Positions 1 to 5,194 of a stretch of 8,598 nt of DNA are shown one piece after another; position 1 is the stretch's first letter, and the number at the start of each line of letters is the position of its first letter. The position numbers and the translations under genes were made by a program. Source of the DNA: JAGQTE01 sp964648005 (GTDB lineage: Bacteria; Actinomycetota; Acidimicrobiia; Acidimicrobiales; Acidimicrobilacustridaceae); assembly GCA_964648005.1 (NCBI GenBank), contig CAZYKR010000197.1, forward strand, positions 1-8,598. Reading direction: 5' to 3'. The notes under the pieces were generated by a model. It made no database searches. It saw nothing but the letters and a program-made list of their open reading frames with translations, and was not told the origin of the DNA.

Positions 1-2076
1 CGTCCCACGGGGCACCCGACCGTGCTGCCGGACACCCTGCGCGGGCTGGTGGCCGCCCGCCTCGACGGCCTGACGCCGTCGGAGCGCGCGGTCATCGACA
101 ACGCGGCGGTGTGGGGGCGCAGCGGACCGGTCCTGGCGCTCGAGAAGATGGGCAAGGACGCCGTCGACGACCTCGCGCTGGCGATGGACGCGCTCGACGA
201 CCGGGAGCTGCTCGTGGTCGACGGCGACCGATGGCGGTTCCGGTCTGACCTGATCCGCGAGGTGGCCTACGCCACGCTCACCAAGGCCGATCGTGCTCGC
301 CGCCACGCCGGCATCGCCGGGTACCTGGAGGCCGGCGCGCCGCTCGACGGCGCCGGCGAGCGTGTCGTGGACGAACGCACCCTCGAGGTGGTGGCGTTCC
401 ACTACGCCGCGGCGGCAGAGCTCGCCGCCGACCTGGGCGCCATCCCCGGAGTACCGACCGATCTGGTCGACCGGGCGCTGCAGTGGGTCGAGCGCGCCGC
501 GGCGCGGGCGTGGGAGGCCAAGCTGCACCCCGCCGCGGCGCGGCTGTTCACCCAAGGCGTGGCCCTGGCCGTCGGCGACGACCGGCGACGGTGCCGGCTG
601 CTGCTCGGTCAGGCGCGGGCGCTCGGCGAGCTGCGCGAGCTCCCGGCGGCGCGCGCCGCCGTCGAGGAGGCGACGGTGCTGGCCGCCGCCACCGGCGACG
701 AGGCGCTGGCGGCGCGGGCACTGCTGGCGCTCGGCGACCTCGAGCAGAAAGCGGGCCAGGCGTCGGCGTCGGCGACGACGCTGCGAGCCGCGGCCGAGGC
801 CCTGGCGGCATGCGGCGAGGACGCGGCCCACGCCGAGGCGCTGCGCCTGCGCGGCCTGTCGTTGCTGATGGCGGGCGCACACGATGCCGCCGAGGCCTCG
901 GTGCGCGATGCCCTGGCCGCCTACCGGCGTCTCGGCGACCGGCGCGGTGAGGCCTGGGGCTTGCAGAACCTGGCGTGGATCGCCTACCTGCACGGCAGCG
1001 TGCCCGAGGCGCTGGTGCGCCTGGAGCGGGCCGAGGCGACCTTCGCCGAGCTGAGCGACGCGGTCGGCCTCAGCTGGGTGAAGGGGCTCTTGGCATTCGT
1101 CCGGTACCACCTCGGCCAGCACGACGTGGCGGAGGACCTCGCCGAGGAGGTCCTGATCGACGCCCGCCAGCGCAGCGACCGCTGGGGCGAGGGGATGATG
1201 CTGCTCCTGCTCGCCGGGGTCCGCCTGTGGTCCGGCCGAGCGGCGATGGCGGTGACGCCGGCGCGCGATGCGCTCGAGCTGTTCCGCGTCGCCGGCGATC
1301 GACTCGGCGAGGCGCAGGCGACGGGCTTCCTCGCCCGGGCCCTCGTGCTCGCCGGCGAGGTCGGTCCCGGCGTCGAGCTGCTCACCGAGCACCTCGACCG
1401 GGTGCCACCGCCCGGCGTTGCGGTCGACGAGCACCGGCGCATCGTGGCCATCGCGCTGGCGGGCGCCGCAGCCCAGCTGGGTGATGTGCGCCTGGGGCGT
1501 CGTGCCTTGGCCATGGTCGACGACGAGGACCTCGCCCCGCGCGACATCGGTGACGTCGACGTGCTGGTCGGGCGCGGCATCAACCTGTTGCTGGCCGGGC
1601 TTCCCGAGGCGGCGCACGAGGTGCTGCTGGTGGCGACCGACCCCGGCGACGGCGTCCGTCCTTCGCCGTATGCCCTGGCCGCCCTCGCCGTCAGCGGCGC
1701 GGCGATCGGCGCCCTCGACGACGCCGGCGTCACCGCCGCCGCCGTGCTGGAGGACGAGCGAGCGACCTACGCCGACCGGCACCTCGCCCGCCTGGCCCAG
1801 GTACTCGTGGCGGTCGAGCGTGACGAGGCACCGGGGCCGGCGCTGGCGGCGCTCGAGCGCAACCTGGCCGGTGTGTCGGACGCGGTGACGAGCGCCGTGG
1901 TCGACGTGGTGACGGCCACCGTGCTCGACCACGTCGGCGACCCGGCCGCCGCCGACGTCCGTCGCCGCGCGCAGCTGCAGCTCGAGGCGTTGGGGGTCGA
2001 CGGCACCGGGTGGGCCGATATGGTCGAGGGGGTGCTCAGGCGCCGGGTTGGGGCACCACCCGCAGGTACGGCCTGA
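1..2076 (+). CDS. C-terminal part of an AAA-ATPase/TPR regulatory protein (5' end outside window)
   Basis: The frame is open from base 1, so this is the tail of a longer gene; the GTG at 22 is internal. 691 residues are visible. Residues about 8-40 (LPDTLRGLVAARLDGL) and 80-95 (FRSDLIREVAYATL) resemble the segment after the AAA/NACHT-type ATPase in the large actinobacterial adenylate-cyclase/ATPase/TPR proteins and LuxR-type MalT-like ATPases. From about residue 150 to the end the protein is alpha-helical and rich in Ala, Leu and Glu, with repeated TPR-like helix pairs (for example around ALRLRGLSLLMAGAHDAAEA and AWGLQNLAWIAYLHG). No HTH or cyclase domain is visible; if present it lies upstream, outside the window. 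It ends without a LuxR-type C-terminal HTH, which favours the cyclase/ATPase/TPR type. Role by inference: signal-responsive STAND-type regulator. Its last 41 bases overlap the convergent peroxiredoxin gene. Confidence 0.8.
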   Translation, partial: RPTGHPTVLPDTLRGLVAARLDGLTPSERAVIDNAAVWGRSGPVLALEKMGKDAVDDLALAMDALDDRELLVVDGDRWRFRSDLIREVAYATLTKADRARRHAGIAGYLEAGAPLDGAGERVVDERTLEVVAFHYAAAAELAADLGAIPGVPTDLVDRALQWVERAAARAWEAKLHPAAARLFTQGVALAVGDDRRRCRLLLGQARALGELRELPAARAAVEEATVLAAATGDEALAARALLALGDLEQKAGQASASATTLRAAAEALAACGEDAAHAEALRLRGLSLLMAGAHDAAEASVRDALAAYRRLGDRRGEAWGLQNLAWIAYLHGSVPEALVRLERAEATFAELSDAVGLSWVKGLLAFVRYHLGQHDVAEDLAEEVLIDARQRSDRWGEGMMLLLLAGVRLWSGRAAMAVTPARDALELFRVAGDRLGEAQATGFLARALVLAGEVGPGVELLTEHLDRVPPPGVAVDEHRRIVAIALAGAAAQLGDVRLGRRALAMVDDEDLAPRDIGDVDVLVGRGINLLLAGLPEAAHEVLLVATDPGDGVRPSPYALAALAVSGAAIGALDDAGVTAAAVLEDERATYADRHLARLAQVLVAVERDEAPGPALAALERNLAGVSDAVTSAVVDVVTATVLDHVGDPAAADVRRRAQLQLEALGVDGTGWADMVEGVLRRRVGAPPAGTA

Positions 2077-2671
2077 CCGTCGTCCAGCCGTCGGGGAACC
2101 GCTCGGCCGCTTCGGCGTCGCTCAGCGCCGGGACGATGATCACGTCGTCGCCGGCGGTCCAGTTCACCGGTGTGGCGACCTTGTGCTCGGCGGTGAGCTG
2201 GAGCGAGTCGATCAGGCGCAGGATCTCGTCGAAGTTCCGTCCGGTGCTCGCCGGGTAGGTGATCGACGCTTTGATGGCGTTGTCGGGCCCGATGACGAAG
2301 ACCGATCGCACCGTGAGCGTGTCGTTGGCCTTCGGGTGGATCATGTCGTAGAGGTCGGCGACGGTGCGGTCCTCGTCGGCGATCATCGGGAAGTTGGGTG
2401 CCGTGCCCTGGGTGTCGGCGATGTCGGCCGACCAGGCGACGTGGTCCTCGAGCGAGTCGACGCTCAACCCGATGACCTTCACGCCCCTGGCGTCGAAGTC
2501 GTCCTTGAGCTTGGCCGTGTAGCCGAGCTCGGTCGTGCAGACCGGGGTGAAGTCCTTCGGGTGGCTGAACAGGACGGCCCAGCTGTCGCCCTTCCAGTCG
2601 TGGAAGCTGATCGTCCCCTCGGTCGTCTCAGCGGTGAAGTCGGGTGCGGTGTCTCCGATGTGCAATGCCAT
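2036..2671 (-). CDS. 1-Cys peroxiredoxin (Prx6 family)
   Basis: Thiol peroxidase of 211 residues, expected to reduce hydrogen peroxide and organic or lipid hydroperoxides in the cytosol. The N-terminus (GDTAPDF) opens the thioredoxin-like fold. The peroxidatic motif TPVCTTE carries Cys45, and Arg122 in the VRSVFVI strand is the conserved catalytic arginine. Cys45 is the only cysteine in the protein, so it must act as a 1-Cys enzyme with an external reductant. The C-terminal block (TPVNWTAGDDVIIVP, then FPDGW) is the extension typical of Prx6 and separates it from AhpC/BCP types. The ATG at 2671 is preferred over the GTG at 2680 because AGGG at 2683-2680 sits 8 bases before the ATG but too close to the GTG. 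A TTGACC at 2720-2715 could be a -35 box, but I find no convincing -10. It lies downstream of the terminator at 2738-2774, so it is probably transcribed separately from the HbhA-like gene. The 3' end overlaps the convergent upstream gene by 41 bases. Confidence 0.93.
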   Translation of the reverse strand: MALHIGDTAPDFTAETTEGTISFHDWKGDSWAVLFSHPKDFTPVCTTELGYTAKLKDDFDARGVKVIGLSVDSLEDHVAWSADIADTQGTAPNFPMIADEDRTVADLYDMIHPKANDTLTVRSVFVIGPDNAIKASITYPASTGRNFDEILRLIDSLQLTAEHKVATPVNWTAGDDVIIVPALSDAEAAERFPDGWTTVRPYLRVVPQPGA

Positions 2672-2737
2672 GGCGAGCACCCTATTGGCGCCGAACCCAA
2701 AAGTCGACCTGATGGGTCAACAATCGCGTCTGCGGGC

Positions 2738-2774
2738 AAAAAGAACGGGAGGGCCCTTGGGGAAGGGCCCTCCC
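2738..2774 (-). terminator. Rho-independent terminator after the HbhA-like gene / 6C-like RNA
   Basis: Perfect 12-bp inverted repeat, GGGAGGGCCCTT (2774-2763 on the minus strand) with AAGGGCCCTCCC (2758-2747), around a CCCC tetraloop. On the minus strand it is followed by GTTCTTTTTG (2746-2737), a U-tract. The plus strand has no T-run after the stem, so it acts for leftward transcription and separates the HbhA-like unit from the peroxiredoxin gene. Confidence 0.9.
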
Positions 2775-2856
2775 GGGGACCTCCGACAGGGGGGGATTGT
2801 CGGGAGGCCGATACGGGACCGACAGGCGGAGGGGGGATCCGCCGTGGGGTCGGTCA
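2738..2856 (-). ncRNA. 6C-like small RNA: two hairpins with C6/C7 loops plus terminator
   Basis: Read 5' to 3' on the minus strand. Hairpin A has an outer stem GACCGAC (2855-2849) with GTCGGTC (2823-2817), an internal loop, and an inner stem GGCGGA (2843-2838) with TCCGCC (2830-2825), closing a loop UCCCCCC (2837-2831). After a 7-base linker, hairpin B pairs CCTCCCGACA (2807-2798) with TGTCGGAGG (2788-2780), one C bulged, closing a loop AUCCCCCCC (2797-2789); a G-U and a G-C pair extend its base. A perfect terminator hairpin and U-tract follow at 2774-2738. Two hairpins with at least six C in each loop, then an intrinsic terminator, is the published description of actinobacterial 6C RNA (B11 in M. 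tuberculosis), a trans-acting sRNA that pairs with G-rich mRNA sites. The 5' end is uncertain: I see no clear promoter, so it may be released from the 3' UTR of the HbhA-like mRNA, whose stop codon is only 13 bases away. A third ATCCCCC (2868-2862) lies just after that stop. Family assignment is by shape, not by covariance search. Confidence 0.68.
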
Positions 2857-2869
2857 CCTATGGGGGATC

Positions 2870-3208
2870 TCAGGCGGCGGCAGCCGTCTTGGTCTTCTTG
2901 GCCGTCGACTTCACGGTCGTCTTGGGGGTCACGCCCGCCTTCTCGGTCACCGGCTTGGCGGCCTCGATCACGGCGTTGGCGAACTCCTGCTGGTTCTTGA
3001 CGAGCTGCTGGGCGAAGGCGAAGTGCTGGTCGAGGATCTCCTGCGCCGTGGGGAGCTTCTCGACGACCGAGAGCTCGAGCTCCGGCACGCGCTCCTCGGC
3101 GGCCTCGCTCAGCTTGCGGACCAGGCTCACGACCGGCTCCTGCACCTGGCTGAGCGCGTCGAGGATCTGATCCTGGACCTTCGAGATGTTGTCGGTGATG
3201 GTGGACAT
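2870..3208 (-). CDS. HbhA/phasin-like small protein with Lys-rich tail
   Basis: 112 residues. Residues 1-88 are predicted almost entirely amphipathic helix (ISKVQDQILDALSQVQEPVV, then EILDQHFAFAQQLVKNQQEF and NAVIEAAKPVTEKAG), as in phasins and the coiled-coil part of mycobacterial heparin-binding haemagglutinin. Residues 90-112 are a Lys/Ala/Thr tail (KTTVKSTAKKTKTAAAA) like a short version of the HbhA heparin- and anion-binding tail. There is no signal peptide or membrane segment. M. tuberculosis HbhA is about 200 residues, so this is roughly half size. Family members coat intracellular lipid or PHA inclusions, and HbhA also binds glycosaminoglycans at the cell surface. A lipid-droplet or granule coat role here is inferred. 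The ATG at 3208 has an excellent RBS, CGGAGG (3221-3216), 7 bases upstream; the 58-codon upstream extension is rejected because it crosses the promoter and leader. The XRE gene upstream is the likely regulator. The structured 6C-like element and terminator follow directly. Confidence 0.82.
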   Translation of the reverse strand: MSTITDNISKVQDQILDALSQVQEPVVSLVRKLSEAAEERVPELELSVVEKLPTAQEILDQHFAFAQQLVKNQQEFANAVIEAAKPVTEKAGVTPKTTVKSTAKKTKTAAAA

Positions 3209-3244
3209 CGTTGAGCCTCCGTGGGCGAGTCGGTTGGCGTCCTG

Positions 3245-3284
3245 GACGGGAGGTGGTGGGGGAGACCGTGTGCTTCCTCCCGTC
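3245..3284 (-). promoter_or_regulatory. Leader hairpin in the HbhA-like mRNA
   Basis: Perfect 9-bp inverted repeat GACGGGAGG (3284-3276 on the minus strand) with CCTCCCGTC (3253-3245), around a 22-base loop that itself contains CCCCC. It lies between the predicted transcription start (about 3290) and the RBS at 3221-3216. The 3' arm CCTCC(C)GT is also complementary, with one bulged C, to ACGGAGG covering the RBS. The leader could therefore form either this hairpin (RBS free) or an RBS-sequestering pair. The pairing is visible; the switching role is inference. Confidence 0.4.
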
Positions 3285-3296
3285 TGCGCAGTGCTA

Positions 3297-3325
3297 AGTA
3301 AACCTAGCGCGCTTGATCGCGTCAA
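3297..3325 (-). promoter_or_regulatory. Candidate sigma-70-type promoter of the HbhA-like gene
   Basis: Minus strand: -35 TTGACG at 3325-3320, a 17-base spacer, then -10 TTTACT at 3302-3297. The predicted start near 3290 gives a leader of about 80 bases. The area is clearly more AT-rich than the surroundings. The spacer holds an 8-base palindrome AGCGCGCT (3306-3313), and AGATATCT (3337-3344) lies just upstream of the -35; either could be an operator half. No experimental support. Confidence 0.5.
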
Positions 3326-3382
3326 CCTCTTGCTTGAGATATCTAGCGTGACATCGGCCACACGCCACCGGCCCGGGCACAC

Positions 3383-3430
3383 GGAGGTGCGGGTCAGGTG
3401 GTGCGCGTCAGGCGGTGCGCGTCAGGTGGG
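3383..3430. repeat. 14-bp tandem repeat spanning the XRE stop codon
   Basis: On the plus strand GTCAGGTGGTGCGC (3393-3406) is followed directly by GTCAGGCGGTGCGC (3407-3420), one mismatch, and by a partial third unit GTCAGGTGGG (3421-3430). A degenerate partial unit (GGAGGTGCGG) lies at 3383-3392. On the minus strand each unit carries CCTGA, so the real TGA of the XRE gene (3424-3422) is repeated downstream at 14-base steps. It lies about 60-105 bases upstream of the -35 of the HbhA-like gene. Confidence 0.75.
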
Positions 3431-3790
3431 CCGGGTGTAGCTGCGGTAGACGGCGAGCAGCGACGCTCGCTGGTCGTCGCTGAGCCGCTCGTCGGCGAGG
3501 ATCGCCGTCTCGACGTCCGGCTGGCGCAGGGGATCGTCGGCGTCTTCGGGCTCGAGCAGACCGGAGCGCACCAGCAGCGTCTCGACCGACAGGTTGAGCG
3601 CCACGGCGATCGACTTGAGCACCCGCATCGACGGCTGGTGCAACCCCCGCTCGATCTGACTCAGGTACGGGTTGGAGACGTTGGTCGCCTCGGCGAGGTC
3701 GCGCAGCGACATCTGGGCCTGCTTGCGCTGGGTGCGGATGAACGACCCGAGCGACTGCAGCTGATCGCGTACTCCGTCGTCGACGGCCAT
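3422..3790 (-). CDS. XRE-family HTH regulator (Rv0474/MLDSR-like)
   Basis: 122-residue DNA-binding regulator. Residues 14-72 are a Cro/CI-type HTH: SFIRTQRKQAQMSLRDLAEA, then the recognition helix region NVSNPYLSQIERGLHQPSMR, then IAVALNLSVETLLVRSG. An acidic stretch (EPEDADDP, 80-87) and a helical C-terminal end (LADERLSDDQRASLLAVY) follow and may dimerise or sense. From memory, the phrase SNPYLSQIERGL plus the short acidic C-terminus closely resembles M. tuberculosis Rv0474, which sits beside hbhA, and the rhodococcal regulator of the lipid-droplet protein MLDS. The ATG at 3790 is chosen because the HTH fits from there and the upstream extension is out-of-frame LhgO sequence. No clear RBS precedes it, and it starts 22 bases after the lhgO stop, so translation may be coupled. 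The likely target is the promoter of the HbhA-like gene downstream. The stop codon lies inside a 14-bp tandem repeat. Confidence 0.88.
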   Translation of the reverse strand: MAVDDGVRDQLQSLGSFIRTQRKQAQMSLRDLAEATNVSNPYLSQIERGLHQPSMRVLKSIAVALNLSVETLLVRSGLLEPEDADDPLRQPDVETAILADERLSDDQRASLLAVYRSYTRPT

Positions 3791-3812
3791 GGCGCAGAGG
3801 CTACGCCGCCCG

Positions 3813-5048
3813 CTACGCGCGCACGCGCTCGAGGGTCCGGCGGGCGATGACGTCGCCGATGGCCAGCGAGGCGGTTGCCGCCGGCGATGGGGCGTTGAGC
3901 ACGTGCACCCCCACCGGCGAGTCGATGATGGCGAAGTCGTCGAGCATCGAGCCGTCGGGTCGGACGGCCTGCGCCCGCACGCCCGCACCGTCGCGGCGCA
4001 GGTCGGCAGCCTCCAGCTCCGGCAGCAGGCGGCGGGCAGACGCCAGGAACCACCGGCGGCTCAGCGAGCGGCCGAGCTCGCCGGCGCCCGTGCGCCACCA
4101 CCGCCGGGCCAGACCGCGCAGCTGGGGCGAACGTGCCAGGTCGACCAGGTCGTCGAGATCGACGTCGCGCCACCGGTACCCCTCGCGCGCCAACGCCAGC
4201 ACGGCATTGGGCCCGAGGTGCACGTGGTCGTGCACGTCGCGGGTGGCGTGCACACCGAGGAAGGGCAGCCGCGGGTCCGGCACCGGGTAGACGAGCCCGC
4301 GCACGAGGTGGGCGCGCTCGCCGGTCAGGGCGACGTACTCCCCGCGGAACGGCACGATCGTCGCCGGCGGCGTCACTCCGGCGGCCCGCAGCAGTCGGTC
4401 GCTCTGCAGCCCCCCGCAGGTCACGACGGCGCGTGCCCGCACCGAGGTGTCGGCGCCTGCCGCCGCGGCACGCACCTCGACGTGACCGTCGGCGGGGTGC
4501 AGTGCCTGCACGGTCACCCCGGGGCGCACGAGCACGTCGTCGCCGGCCAACTCGCCGACCATGGCGTCGACGACAGCGCCGAAGTCCACGACCGCGGTCC
4601 CGGGCACCGCCAGGGCCGCCACACCGGCGACATGCGGCTCGACGGCGGCGAGGCCTCTGCGGTCGAGCGGGTGGCAGGCGACCCCGTTGGCGATCGCCCG
4701 GCGGCGCAGCTCGTCGAGCCGTCCGAGCTCGCCGACCCCGGTCGCCACCACGACCTTGCCGCGGCGAACGATCGGCACGCCCCACGCGACGCAGGCCGCT
4801 TCGAGTGCCGCCTTGCCCGAGGTGCACAGCTGCGCCTTGGCCGACCCCGGCGCGTAGTAGATCCCGGAGTGCAGCACCCCGCTGTTGTGCCCGGTCTGGT
4901 GGCGACCCGCCGCAGGCTCCTTGTCGAGCACGAGGAGCTCGAGCTCCGGGGCCCGGCGCCGCAGCGCTCGCGCCGTCGCCAGGCCGACGATGCCGGCGCC
5001 GACCACGACGACGTCGGCGTCGAGACCGAGGCGAGGCGGACCGACCAT
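3813..5048 (-). CDS. lhgO: L-2-hydroxyglutarate oxidase (FAD-dependent)
   Basis: 411 residues, close to E. coli LhgO/YgaF (about 420). Oxidises L-2-hydroxyglutarate to 2-oxoglutarate using FAD; in E. coli electrons go to membrane quinone, completing glutarate/lysine catabolism or repairing the side product of 2-oxoglutarate reduction. Seen: Rossmann motif DVVVVGAGIVGLATA (12-26), the family signature HQTGHNSGVLHSGIYY (50-65), PGTAVVDF, FRGEY, VYPVPDPRLPFLGVH, GPNAVLALAREGY, and the C-terminal FAD-binding end PDGSMLDDFAI...NAPSPAATASLAIG. The ATG at 5048 is preferred because GGGAGGA (5062-5056) stands 7 bases upstream and the Rossmann strand follows 11 residues in; the longer open frame upstream lacks family features. 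It is divergent from the CrtQ-like gene across 146 bases. The XRE gene starts 22 bases after its stop, so the two are probably one operon. Another DadA-like amine or hydroxyacid oxidase is possible but less likely given the signature block. Confidence 0.9.
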   Translation of the reverse strand: MVGPPRLGLDADVVVVGAGIVGLATARALRRRAPELELLVLDKEPAAGRHQTGHNSGVLHSGIYYAPGSAKAQLCTSGKAALEAACVAWGVPIVRRGKVVVATGVGELGRLDELRRRAIANGVACHPLDRRGLAAVEPHVAGVAALAVPGTAVVDFGAVVDAMVGELAGDDVLVRPGVTVQALHPADGHVEVRAAAAGADTSVRARAVVTCGGLQSDRLLRAAGVTPPATIVPFRGEYVALTGERAHLVRGLVYPVPDPRLPFLGVHATRDVHDHVHLGPNAVLALAREGYRWRDVDLDDLVDLARSPQLRGLARRWWRTGAGELGRSLSRRWFLASARRLLPELEAADLRRDGAGVRAQAVRPDGSMLDDFAIIDSPVGVHVLNAPSPAATASLAIGDVIARRTLERVRA

Positions 5049-5139
5049 CGCCGCATCCTCCCAGCAGTCGGGGTCGCCGTGCCCACCCGTGCCGGTGCGC
5101 CGACCGCCTGCCGTGCCGCCCAACCTGTCGAGGCCGGCA

Positions 5140-5160
5140 CCGGATCCGGGTCGGATCCCG
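5140..5160. promoter_or_regulatory. Paired GGATCC palindromes in the divergent lhgO/crtQ-like intergenic region
   Basis: CCGGATCCGG (5140-5149) is a perfect 10-base palindrome. CGGATCC recurs at 5152-5158, exactly 11 bases from its first copy at 5141-5147, so the two face the same side of the helix. They lie 36 bases upstream of the GTG at 5195 and 92 bases upstream of the lhgO start, in a region that must hold promoters for both directions. I could not place convincing -10/-35 boxes here. Candidate operator only. Confidence 0.25.
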
Positions 5161-5194
5161 TGGAGAACGCGGCGCGTGCTGGTAGGCATTGTCC

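Noticed and set aside
2747..2774. Terminator stem as a bidirectional terminator also serving the plus strand
   Set aside because: No T-run follows the stem on the plus strand, and the plus-strand gene ends about 670 bases earlier.
2048..3214. Long plus-strand open frame of 388 codons antisense to the peroxiredoxin and HbhA-like genes
   Set aside because: It crosses the 6C-like element and terminator, shows no family motifs, and its composition is that of a shadow frame opposite high-GC genes with clear homology.
3209..3382. N-terminal extension of the HbhA-like protein by 58 residues
   Set aside because: The extension is Arg/Pro-rich, unlike the helical body, and covers a plausible promoter and leader; the internal ATG has a strong RBS at ideal spacing.
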